Assembly: GCF_900100345.1 (NCBI RefSeq) | Contig: NZ_FMTT01000043.1 | Location: 1 to 53,286, forward strand | Source: Paenibacillus tianmuensis | Lineage (GTDB): Bacteria > Bacillota > Bacilli > Paenibacillales > NBRC-103111 | Length of the DNA stretch: 53,286 bases | Reading direction: 5' to 3' | In this document: in pieces, positions 24,843 to 32,875 of the stretch | How positions within the stretch are numbered: position 1 is the stretch's first letter | Layout of the letters: every line of letters starts with the position of its first letter | Position numbers and translations under genes: made by a program | The notes under the pieces: generated by a model | The model's input: only the letters and a program-made list of their open reading frames with translations | What the model was told of the DNA's origin: nothing | Databases searched by the model: none

Positions 24843-25625
24843 TTATTCGCCCTTAAATATAGGGGGACGCTTATCTTTGAACGCCTGCAGTCCTTCCAAG
24901 CGATCCTTTGTCGGAATCGTGACTTCATAGGCATTTTGCTCAATCGCAAGCCCAGTGCTCAGCTCCACATCAAATCCCTTATCGATGGCGAACTTGGCCT
25001 GCGCCACGGCGACAGGAGCATTTCGAACAATTTGGCCCGCGATTTCAAGTGCCTTATCGAGAAGGGACTCTGGCGGTATCACATACTCTACCAGCCCCAT
25101 ATCCCTTGCCTCTTGGGCATCGATTTTTCTTGCGGTGAAAATAAGCTCCTTGGCGCGCCCCTTCCCGATCAGCCTCGGCAGCCGCTGCGTTCCGCCTGCG
25201 CCGGGAATAATCCCAAGCGAAGTTTCCGTAAGGGCGAATGTTGCCGTTTCGGAGGCGATCCGAATGTCGCAGGCCAACGCCAATTCCGTTCCCCCGCCAT
25301 AAGCGGCTCCGTTCACGGCGGCAATGACCGGCTGGGGCAAGGCTTCTAACTCATGGATGCACTCACGAATCAAAGAAACCGTCCTGCGCACCTGGCTCAT
25401 GTCCATTCCTGCGCGTTCTTTTAAATCGGCGCCTGCGCAAAAGGCCTTCTCTCCGGCCCCGGTGACCACGATACAACGAACAGACCGGTCAAATTTACAG
25501 GCCGCAGCCGCAGCCTGCAATTGTTCCAGCATCTTGATCGATAGCGCATTGGCGACTTCCGGCCGGTTTAACGTCATAAGCACAATGCCATTTCCAACGT
25601 TGGTGACCCCTACAGCTTTTTCCAT
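24843..25625 (-). CDS. Enoyl-CoA hydratase (methylglutaconyl-CoA hydratase role likely)
   Basis: This is a 260-residue crotonase-fold protein with the oxyanion-hole motifs CAGADLKERAGM and AAVNGAAYGGGTELALACDI, and the catalytic-loop region TETSLGIIPGAGGTQRLPRL, in which both active-site glutamates of hydratases are represented. Between the carboxylase and the HMG-CoA lyase, the expected step is hydration of 3-methylglutaconyl-CoA to HMG-CoA. The 32-base gap to the next gene indicates co-transcription. Confidence 0.9.
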   Translation of the reverse strand: MEKAVGVTNVGNGIVLMTLNRPEVANALSIKMLEQLQAAAAACKFDRSVRCIVVTGAGEKAFCAGADLKERAGMDMSQVRRTVSLIRECIHELEALPQPVIAAVNGAAYGGGTELALACDIRIASETATFALTETSLGIIPGAGGTQRLPRLIGKGRAKELIFTARKIDAQEARDMGLVEYVIPPESLLDKALEIAGQIVRNAPVAVAQAKFAIDKGFDVELSTGLAIEQNAYEVTIPTKDRLEGLQAFKDKRPPIFKGE

Positions 25626-25662
25626 GCTCCCCCTCCTTCCCTGAACCGAATCATGAGCCTGT

Positions 25663-26565
25663 CTATCCGTTCGAGCTGCCGACCTGCAGATTACGGCTTG
25701 GCAAAGCTCTTCCGATCTTGTCCTGAATAAAACGGGCCGCGGAGAGCAGCTTTTCCGGATTTACCCCCGTTTGAATCCCCATCGCATCCAACATGTAGAG
25801 CAAATCGTCCGAAGCCACATTGCCTGAAGCCCCGGGCGCGTACGGGCATCCGCCTAAACCGCCGACGGAGGCATCAAACGTCGTGATCCCCATGTCCATA
25901 GACACCAGAATATTAGCCAGAGCCGTGCCGCGCGTATCGTGAAAGTGCAGGGCCAGCTTTTTGGCATCAAAACGCTTTAACAGAATATCCAATACGTCTT
26001 GCACCTGCTTCGGATTTGCAATGCCAATCGTATCCCCGAGCGATAACTCGCCAATCCCCATGTCGAACAAAGCTTCCGATACCCGGATCACCTCGTCGAT
26101 GGAAACCGGACCTTCATAGGGACAACCGAAGACGGTTGATACATAACCGCGGACTGACTTTCCTGCCGAAAGAGCTTCTTGCGCCACTTCTCTTAAAATA
26201 GGAAAAGTAGCGCTAATCGACTTGTTGATGTTCCTTTGATTATGGGTTTCGCTGGCAGACATAAAGACAGCCGCTTCATCCACATCGACTTCCAACGCTC
26301 GCTCCAGACCTTGACGATTCGGAACGAGAGCCGAATAAACGATGCCGGGCATCCGTTCAATTCCTTTCGCAACTTCAGCGGCATCGGCCAGCGCCGGAAT
26401 CCACTTTGGATTCACAAACGAAGTGATTTCAATGGACTTCATTCCGGTGCCGGACAATTGGTTGATCCAAGCTATTTTATCCTCTGTCGAAACAAAGACC
26501 TTCTCATTCTGTAACCCATCCCTCGGACCAACCTCTTTGAGCGTCACGCTCGCTGGCCAGTTCAT
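25663..26565 (-). CDS. mvaB: Hydroxymethylglutaryl-CoA lyase
   Basis: This 300-residue TIM-barrel enzyme has the GPRDGLQNE metal-binding start, the HFHDTRGTALAN metal-binding histidines, and the family signature GGLGGCPYAPGASGN carrying the catalytic cysteine. It cleaves HMG-CoA into acetoacetate and acetyl-CoA, the last step of leucine breakdown. No acetoacetate CoA-transferase is encoded here, so ketone use depends on genes elsewhere. Confidence 0.95.
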   Translation of the reverse strand: MNWPASVTLKEVGPRDGLQNEKVFVSTEDKIAWINQLSGTGMKSIEITSFVNPKWIPALADAAEVAKGIERMPGIVYSALVPNRQGLERALEVDVDEAAVFMSASETHNQRNINKSISATFPILREVAQEALSAGKSVRGYVSTVFGCPYEGPVSIDEVIRVSEALFDMGIGELSLGDTIGIANPKQVQDVLDILLKRFDAKKLALHFHDTRGTALANILVSMDMGITTFDASVGGLGGCPYAPGASGNVASDDLLYMLDAMGIQTGVNPEKLLSAARFIQDKIGRALPSRNLQVGSSNG

Positions 26566-26589
26566 CTCCCCCGACCTCCAGCATACGTT

Positions 26590-26802
26590 TTAATCCAGCT
26601 CGATCAATAAATCTCCTTCATCCACAAAGTCGCCTTCGCTCACGATGACTTCTTTTACCGTCCCGCCGGAACCGACCGTAACCGGGATCTCCATTTTCAT
26701 CGATTCCAAAATGACCACATCTTGTCCTGCTTCGACATGATCCCCAGGCTTAACAAGAATTTTATACACATTCCCCGCCATAAACGCCACGATTTTACTC
26801 AT
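26590..26802 (-). CDS. Biotin carboxyl carrier protein (free-standing biotinyl domain)
   Basis: This is a 70-residue single biotinyl domain with the biotinylation motif ESMKMEI (Lys36). In many acyl-CoA carboxylases this domain is fused to the carboxylase; here it is a separate gene 17 bases after the biotin carboxylase, as in Bacillus subtilis yngHB. It shuttles carboxyl-biotin between the two enzyme subunits. Confidence 0.93.
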   Translation of the reverse strand: MSKIVAFMAGNVYKILVKPGDHVEAGQDVVILESMKMEIPVTVGSGGTVKEVIVSEGDFVDEGDLLIELD

Positions 26803-26819
26803 CTGAATAACCTCCTGTT

Positions 26820-28160
26820 TTACGAACGTAAATACTTGGCAACGAAACCTGTTGTCGTATCGCCAGAACGGAACGCGGGATGCGCGATGACTTCTTGCAG
26901 CATCGGGATGTTTGATTTGATTCCCTGAACGTGATAATGGGCTAACGCCTCTTGAAGCCGGTCGATCGCCTCGCCGCGATCCTTCCCTTTGACCACGAGC
27001 TTGGCAATCATCGGATCATAGAAAGGAGTGACCACGGAGCCCTCCTGTACAGCGAGCTCATGGCGGATTCCCAGTCCTTCAGGTATCGCAAACGTCGTAA
27101 TCGTTCCCGGAGATGGGAAGAACGTCTTCGGATCTTCCGCATAAATCCGCACTTCGATCGCATGACCGTCGCGTGTCACATCGGATTGACCGAAATTCAA
27201 GGAATGTCCTGCCGCAATTCGCAGCTGCTCTGCAACCAAGTCCAAGCCGGTAATCTCTTCTGTAATCGTATGCTCGACCTGTAGACGAGTATTCATTTCA
27301 AGGAAATAGAAATTTTTGTTCTCGTCAACTAAAAACTCGATGGTTCCCGCATTCCGGTATCCGATGGATTTAGCCGCCTTTACTGCCGCTTCTCCCATTT
27401 TGCCGCGTGTGAGTTCATCCAAATACGTAGAAGGAGCTTCCTCCACCACTTTTTGATGGCGGCGTTGAATGGAGCATTCCCGCTCCCCTAAGTAAACGGT
27501 ATTCCCATAGGAATCGGCCAAAATCTGAATTTCGATGTGCCGGGGATTTTCCACAACCTTCTCGACATACATGGCCCCATCTCCGAAGAAATCGGAGGCG
27601 CGTTTCCGGTTCCCTTCAAATGCTTTGTGAAGCTCCGCTTCGCTGTGAACGATCTGCATGCCGATCCCGCCACCGCCGGCCGAAGCCTTGAGCATGACCG
27701 GATAGCCGATACGACTGGCTGCCTGCGCCGCTTCTTCCGCATCCGCTAACGGATAGGAAATGCCGGGGACGACAGGCACACCTGCCTTTTCCATCATATT
27801 CCGGGCTTCAATTTTACTACCCATGCGGGAGATGACATCCGCGGACGGACCGATGAATACGATACCGGCTTCCTCACAGCGGCGGGCAAATTCGGCATTT
27901 TCCGAGAGAAGGCCATATCCGGGGTGAATCGCGTCCGCTTTGGAAAGACGGGCGATTTCCAAAATCTTATCGATATTCAAGTAGCTCTCCGCTACTTTGG
28001 GACCTCCCACCCCGTAGGCCTCATCCGCCATCGCGACATGAGGGGCATTCTTATCTGCTTCCGAGTAAATACAGACGGTGGCAATGCCCAGCGATTGACA
28101 AGTGCGGATCACGCGGGCCGCAATTTCCCCCCGGTTAGCGACTAGAATCTTCTTGAACAT
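26820..28160 (-). CDS. Biotin carboxylase subunit of the acyl-CoA carboxylase
   Basis: This 446-residue ATP-grasp enzyme carries MFKKILVANRGEIAARVIRT at its start, the glycine-rich ATP loop KASAGGGGIGM, the EMNTRLQVEHTITEEITGLD segment with catalytic residues, and a C-terminal extension. It carboxylates biotin on the adjacent carrier with ATP and bicarbonate. It ends before the biotinyl domain, consistent with the split carrier gene next to it. Confidence 0.92.
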   Translation of the reverse strand: MFKKILVANRGEIAARVIRTCQSLGIATVCIYSEADKNAPHVAMADEAYGVGGPKVAESYLNIDKILEIARLSKADAIHPGYGLLSENAEFARRCEEAGIVFIGPSADVISRMGSKIEARNMMEKAGVPVVPGISYPLADAEEAAQAASRIGYPVMLKASAGGGGIGMQIVHSEAELHKAFEGNRKRASDFFGDGAMYVEKVVENPRHIEIQILADSYGNTVYLGERECSIQRRHQKVVEEAPSTYLDELTRGKMGEAAVKAAKSIGYRNAGTIEFLVDENKNFYFLEMNTRLQVEHTITEEITGLDLVAEQLRIAAGHSLNFGQSDVTRDGHAIEVRIYAEDPKTFFPSPGTITTFAIPEGLGIRHELAVQEGSVVTPFYDPMIAKLVVKGKDRGEAIDRLQEALAHYHVQGIKSNIPMLQEVIAHPAFRSGDTTTGFVAKYLRS

Positions 28161-28174
28161 AAAACCAATCCCCT

Positions 28175-29314
28175 TTAACAGCCGATCTGGCGTGCAATGA
28201 CCATTCGTTGGATTTCCGAAGTTCCTTCCCCGATCTCCAGAAGCTTGACGTCCCGGAAAAACCGCTCCACCTGGTATTCCTTCATGTAACCATACCCGCC
28301 ATGGATCTGAACGGCTTGATCGCAGACCTTCATCCCCATTTCCGAAGCAAATAATTTGGCCATCGCCGCTTCCTTCTTAAAGCCTTTTCCTTGATCCTTA
28401 AGCCAGGCCGCTTTATAAACCATGTTGCGCGCGACTTCAATATTCATGGCCATGTCGGCCAGTTTAAATTGGATGGCTTGAAAGGCAGATAAGCTTCGGC
28501 CAAATTGTTTTCTTTCTTTGGCGTACTGGAGTGATTTTTCGTAAGCCCCTTGGGCGATCCCGACCGCCATAGCCCCGATCCCGATTCTTCCTCCGTCAAG
28601 CGTAGCTAAAAATTGCTTGTACCCGTGTCCTTCTTTCCCCAGAAGATTTTCTCTGGGAACGGTTACATTTTCCAAAACCAACTCCGTTGTATTCGAAGCG
28701 TGAAGACCCATCTTTTCATAATTGCTAATGACCGTAAATCCCGGCGCATCGGTAGGTACGATAAACGCACTGATGCCATCCGTCCCTTTGGAGCGATCCG
28801 TTACGGCCGTGAGCGCCAGGTTTTTGGCATAGCTTGCATTGGTAATAAAGCATTTGGAACCGGAAATGATCCACTGATCGTCATGCTGCTGCGCTGTCGT
28901 TTGGGTTCCGCCTGCATCGGAGCCTGCATTCGGTTCCGTCAGCCCAAACGCGCCCAAGTATTCTCCTTGACAAAGCGGGGTTAAATATTTTTCCTTTTGC
29001 TCGTGCGTTCCGAATAAATGGATCGGCGCTCCGCCTAACGAAACATGGGCTGAATAGGTAATACCTGTGGATGCGCATACCCGGCTTAATTCTTCTACAG
29101 CGATCGCGAAGCTTATCGTATCGGCGCCCCCGCCGCCATATTGTTCGGGAAAAGGCAGACCCATGACTCCCAGCTTCGATAATTTATCGAAAACATCCTC
29201 CGGAAATTGCTTTGTGCGATCCCGTTCATCTGCGCCCGGAGCAACCTCGCCTTCCGCAAAATCACGCATCATCTTCTTGAGCAGCGTTTGTTCTTCAGTT
29301 AAATCAAAATGCAT
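28175..29314 (-). CDS. Acyl-CoA dehydrogenase (branched or short chain)
   Basis: This 379-residue flavoprotein has the family signatures GAFGLTEPNAGSDAGG and QIHGGYGYMKEYQVERFFRD. Glu363 in LLEIGEGTSEIQR occupies the usual catalytic-base position of short/medium-chain enzymes; vertebrate isovaleryl-CoA dehydrogenase instead has alanine there and its base elsewhere. By location it should oxidise isovaleryl-CoA to 3-methylcrotonyl-CoA, but other branched acyl-CoAs are possible. Lies 14 bases before the carboxylase gene. Confidence 0.9.
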   Translation of the reverse strand: MHFDLTEEQTLLKKMMRDFAEGEVAPGADERDRTKQFPEDVFDKLSKLGVMGLPFPEQYGGGGADTISFAIAVEELSRVCASTGITYSAHVSLGGAPIHLFGTHEQKEKYLTPLCQGEYLGAFGLTEPNAGSDAGGTQTTAQQHDDQWIISGSKCFITNASYAKNLALTAVTDRSKGTDGISAFIVPTDAPGFTVISNYEKMGLHASNTTELVLENVTVPRENLLGKEGHGYKQFLATLDGGRIGIGAMAVGIAQGAYEKSLQYAKERKQFGRSLSAFQAIQFKLADMAMNIEVARNMVYKAAWLKDQGKGFKKEAAMAKLFASEMGMKVCDQAVQIHGGYGYMKEYQVERFFRDVKLLEIGEGTSEIQRMVIARQIGC

Positions 29315-29349
29315 GATGTCATCGCCCCTAACTTAATCATTCTGAATCG

Positions 29350-30645
29350 TTAATAGAGTCCGGTGTCCGTGCCGTAATCTTCAATCTTTTGCTTGACGCT
29401 CTGCAAGAAGCGGCCGCACACAAGACCGTCCAAAACCCGGTGATCCAAGGAAAGACAGATGTTCATCCTATCGCGGACGGCTATCATGTTATCGATGACG
29501 ACCGGACGTTTTACGATGGCTTCAACACTTAAAATGGCCACTTGCGGAGGATTGACGATTGGGGCTGAAAGAACAGAGCCGAAAGAACCCGTATTATTCA
29601 CGGTAAACGTTCCGCCGGTGATATCCTCTATCCCTAATCTGCCCTCCCTCGTCTTCTTGACCAATTCATCTATGGCTTTGGCAAGACCGTAAATGCTTTT
29701 TTGGTCTGCATCCTTAATGACAGGAACGAACAACGATTGATCGGTAGCAACGGCAATCGAGAGATGAACCGCTTTGTTAACGATAATGTGATCATCTGCC
29801 CACTGCGAATTTAAGATGGGGAATTCCTTCAAAGCTTCGACAACCGACTTGATAAAGAATGGCAAATAAGTTAATTGGATGCCTTCTTTTTTCTTAAACT
29901 CCTCTTTGATCTGGCTTCGATGACGTACCAGATTGGTGACATCGCATTCAATCGTAAGCCAGGCGTGGGGAATCTCCTGCTTGCTTTTTACCATTCGTGC
30001 GGCAATCGTTCTGCGGATGGCGGTAACCGGGATCGTCTCGTCGGCTTGAGTTAACGGAGAATGGACGGCAGGCAGGTCATCGACCGAAACGGATGGCTTC
30101 GGAATTTCGCGGGCCGGTTCTACTATCGGTTGGGACGGCTTCGACGGAGGTTCTGCGATTGGAGCGGAGGCGGCTGCGGCTGCGGCCTGCCTCTTTCCTT
30201 GCAAAATCTCCAAAATGTCTTTTCTGGTGATGCGTCCGGCAACGCCCGATCCTTCCATACGGGAAAGATCCAGATTGTTTTCTTGCGCCAGTTTGAGCAC
30301 GGCCGGCGAATAGCGTGGGTTCATGGCTGCTTGCGTTGTCACATTATCGGCTTGCTGATCTTGAGCAGCGGCCGACGTCCGAGATTCAACCTGAGCGATC
30401 GCTTGATCTTCCACCGCAATACGGCAAATCAAAGTTCCTACCGCTACCGTCTCGCCTTCTTGAACGATAATTTCGGATACCGTACCGCTAAACGTAGAAG
30501 GAACCTCCGCATTCACTTTATCTGTAATCACTTCGCATACGGGGTCGTATTTTTTAATTTTATCTCCGATGTTGACGAGCCACTTGGAAATCGTTCCTTC
30601 CGTTACACTTTCCCCTAACTGGGGCATAACGATTTTCTCAGCCAT
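29350..30645 (-). CDS. bkdB: Branched-chain 2-oxo acid dehydrogenase E2 (lipoyl acyltransferase)
   Basis: The 431-residue protein has a lipoyl domain with Lys43 in EVITDKVNAEV, a linker rich in A and Q, a peripheral-subunit-binding domain (YSPAVLKLAQENNLDLSRME and on to about residue 145), a proline-rich linker, and a catalytic domain with His402 and Asp406 in SLDHRVLDG. It transfers the acyl group from E1 to CoA. The single lipoyl domain is as in Bacillus BkdB. Confidence 0.92.
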   Translation of the reverse strand: MAEKIVMPQLGESVTEGTISKWLVNIGDKIKKYDPVCEVITDKVNAEVPSTFSGTVSEIIVQEGETVAVGTLICRIAVEDQAIAQVESRTSAAAQDQQADNVTTQAAMNPRYSPAVLKLAQENNLDLSRMEGSGVAGRITRKDILEILQGKRQAAAAAASAPIAEPPSKPSQPIVEPAREIPKPSVSVDDLPAVHSPLTQADETIPVTAIRRTIAARMVKSKQEIPHAWLTIECDVTNLVRHRSQIKEEFKKKEGIQLTYLPFFIKSVVEALKEFPILNSQWADDHIIVNKAVHLSIAVATDQSLFVPVIKDADQKSIYGLAKAIDELVKKTREGRLGIEDITGGTFTVNNTGSFGSVLSAPIVNPPQVAILSVEAIVKRPVVIDNMIAVRDRMNICLSLDHRVLDGLVCGRFLQSVKQKIEDYGTDTGLY

Positions 30646-30663
30646 ACTCTCCTCCCAGTCGGA

Positions 30664-31647
30664 TCAAAATTGGGCCAATTCTTTCATGGCCTGGTATACT
30701 TTATCCGGATTGAGCATGAAGAATTTCTCCATTGGATTACTATACGGCATGGCGGGGACGTCCGGACCGCAAAGGCGCCCAATCGGGGCATCCAATTCAA
30801 AAAGGCATTCCTCTGCGAGCACCGCTGCGACTTCCGCCCCCACGCCTCCCTCTTTGTTGTCTTCATGAATAATTAGCACTTTACCGGTTTTACGGGCAGC
30901 CTCTACAATCGATTCCTTATCCAGAGGATAGAGGGTACGCAAATCGAGAACGTGAGCGCTGTAGCCTTCTCGGTCAAGCCTTTCTGCCGCCTCCAACGCA
31001 AAATGCAAGGTAAGTCCGTAAGAAATAACCGTGAAGTCTTCGCCTTGCCGCTTAATATCCGCCTTCCCGATGGGAACGATGTACTCCGAGTCCGGCACTT
31101 CTCCTTTGATCGAGCGGTAACATCGCTTATGTTCAAAGAAAAGCACAGGATCTTCATCGCGGATGGCTGCTATGAGCAGTCCTTTGGCATCATACGGCGT
31201 GGAAGGCGTGACCACTTTTAAACCGGGAATGTTGCAGAACATAGCTTCGACGCTTTGCGAATGATAGAGGGCGCCGTGAACTCCTCCTCCATAAGGAGCA
31301 CGAATGACCACGGGACAGGTCCAATCTCCGTTCGAGCGGTATCTCATTTTGGCGGCTTCATTCACAATTTGGTTGACGGCAGGCATGATATACTCGGCAA
31401 ACTGAATTTCGGCTACAGGCCTCAACCCATAAGCGGCTGCCCCAACCGATACACCTGCAATGGCCGCTTCCGATAGCGGCGTATCGATAACCCGCTGTTC
31501 GCCAAATTCCTCGTGGAAACCCTGTGTAACCCGAAACACACCCCCGCGTACCCCAACGTCTTCCCCTAATACAAATACCCTTTCATCTCGCTGCATTTCC
31601 TCTCGAAGCGCTTGGGACACGGCATCGAGATACGAAATCACGGCCAT
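30664..31647 (-). CDS. bkdAB: Branched-chain 2-oxo acid dehydrogenase E1 beta
   Basis: This 327-residue transketolase-like protein starts ISYLDAVSQALREEM with the FVLGEDVGVRGGVFRVT motif that binds TPP with E1 alpha, and has GVSVGAAAYGLRPVAEIQFA further on. It forms the alpha2-beta2 E1 with the gene immediately upstream. The operon lacks the E3 dihydrolipoamide dehydrogenase, so E3 must be shared from another complex. Confidence 0.93.
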   Translation of the reverse strand: MAVISYLDAVSQALREEMQRDERVFVLGEDVGVRGGVFRVTQGFHEEFGEQRVIDTPLSEAAIAGVSVGAAAYGLRPVAEIQFAEYIMPAVNQIVNEAAKMRYRSNGDWTCPVVIRAPYGGGVHGALYHSQSVEAMFCNIPGLKVVTPSTPYDAKGLLIAAIRDEDPVLFFEHKRCYRSIKGEVPDSEYIVPIGKADIKRQGEDFTVISYGLTLHFALEAAERLDREGYSAHVLDLRTLYPLDKESIVEAARKTGKVLIIHEDNKEGGVGAEVAAVLAEECLFELDAPIGRLCGPDVPAMPYSNPMEKFFMLNPDKVYQAMKELAQF

Positions 31648-31659
31648 TTCTCATTCCCC

Positions 31660-32673
31660 CTATTCTGCATAAACGTGCTTCAGGGCATCTTCCGGAGCCG
31701 AATCCGGGGCATTCTCCGCATATTCCGTGGCCTCATCGACTTCCATAAGCATCCGGTCATGAATTTCCTTCTCTTTGGCTTCATCCAATATCCCCAAATC
31801 TTTGAGATAATGACTGAAGGATAAGAGCGGGTCCTTCTTCCGGGCTTCTTCCACTTCTTCGCGGGAACGGTAGGTACGATCATCGTCGTCGCTTGAATGA
31901 GGAACTAAACGATAGACGACCGCCTCGATAAGCGTCGGTCCTTCCCCTCTTTTGGCCCGATCGACCGCCTCTTTCGTGACCTTATACACTTCCAAGGGAT
32001 CATTGCCATCCACACTGATGCCGGAAAACCCATAACCGATTGCCCGATCCGCGATACTTTCACAAGCCACCTGCTTGGAAAGAGGGACAGAGATGGCATA
32101 CTTGTTATTCTCGCAGAAGAAAATGACGGGAAGCTTGTGCACTCCCGCAAAGTTCGCCGCTTCGTGAAACTCCCCTTGATTGCTGGACCCTTCCCCAAAA
32201 GCCGTTAATACGATAAGGTTTTTCCTCTCAATTTTACCAGATAAAGCGATTCCAACAGCATGCGGCACTTGACTCGTTACGACGCTGGACCCCGAAAGAA
32301 TGTTCAGTCTTTTGCTCCCGAAATGCCCCGGCATTTGGCGTCCGCCGCTGTTCGGATCTCCCGCCTTGGCAAAAGCGGAAAGCATCAATTCCTTTGCCGT
32401 CATTCCGAAAACAATGACCATTCCCATGTCCCGATAATACGGACAAAGAAAATCTTTCGTCGGTTCCAACGCATAAGCCGCTCCTACCTGTGCTGCTTCA
32501 TGACCTTGGCAAGAAACGAGGAAAGGGATCTTTCCCGCACGATTTAGAAGCCACATCCGTTCATCTACTTTTCGCGCCAAAACCATATTCTGATACATTT
32601 CAAGAACCTGTTGATCCGACAAACCTAGGGCTTGGTGCCGGTCCTTGACTTGACCATTTCCGGTTTTATTCAT
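31660..32673 (-). CDS. bkdAA: Branched-chain 2-oxo acid dehydrogenase E1 alpha
   Basis: The 337-residue TPP enzyme has the thiamine-binding region GEGSSNQGEFHEAANFAGVH ending in ENNKYAIS, and the phosphorylation-loop equivalent RLVPHSSDDDDRTYR found in branched-chain E1 subunits. GGAGGG lies seven bases before the ATG. First gene of the nine-gene operon; promoter with a dyad upstream. Confidence 0.93.
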   Translation of the reverse strand: MNKTGNGQVKDRHQALGLSDQQVLEMYQNMVLARKVDERMWLLNRAGKIPFLVSCQGHEAAQVGAAYALEPTKDFLCPYYRDMGMVIVFGMTAKELMLSAFAKAGDPNSGGRQMPGHFGSKRLNILSGSSVVTSQVPHAVGIALSGKIERKNLIVLTAFGEGSSNQGEFHEAANFAGVHKLPVIFFCENNKYAISVPLSKQVACESIADRAIGYGFSGISVDGNDPLEVYKVTKEAVDRAKRGEGPTLIEAVVYRLVPHSSDDDDRTYRSREEVEEARKKDPLLSFSHYLKDLGILDEAKEKEIHDRMLMEVDEATEYAENAPDSAPEDALKHVYAE

Positions 32674-32749
32674 AATCGTATCCCTCCGACAATTGTGCCG
32701 CTTCAGACTGCGGTTTCCTTAATTTTACATCCCATCCCTCCCATCGTGA

Positions 32750-32778
32750 AATATATATTGTGCATAGAAACTATGCAA
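32750..32778 (-). promoter_or_regulatory. Promoter and dyad operator of the leucine operon
   Basis: On the minus strand TTGCAT (32773-32778) and TATATT (32750-32755) are 17 bases apart. The perfect 7-bp dyad TGCATAG-TTT-CTATGCA (32761-32777) covers the -35 and half of the spacer. It contains T-N11-A matches, as LysR sites do. No -24/-12 (sigma-54) promoter and no BkdR gene were found, unlike B. subtilis bkd. Confidence 0.6.
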
Positions 32779-32779
32779 A

Positions 32780-32822
32780 AAAAATATAGCGGGAGGCCTG
32801 CACGCTTGTGCATAGGCCTCCC
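32780..32822 (-). terminator. Strong terminator after the secreted repeat protein
   Basis: GGGAGGCCT and AGGCCTCCC pair perfectly, with an inner GCAC/GTGC stem, followed by GCTATATTTTTTTT on the minus strand. It insulates the leucine operon promoter that starts immediately after. Confidence 0.85.
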
Positions 32823-32875
32823 CGATTTGTTCCATTGCTCTCTGTGCCTATATTCCAAAACTTTCTGGCGGATGC

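Noticed and set aside
32679..32760. Sigma-54 (-24/-12) promoter for the bkd genes
   Set aside because: No GG-N10-GC pattern with the right context; a normal sigma-A promoter is present instead.
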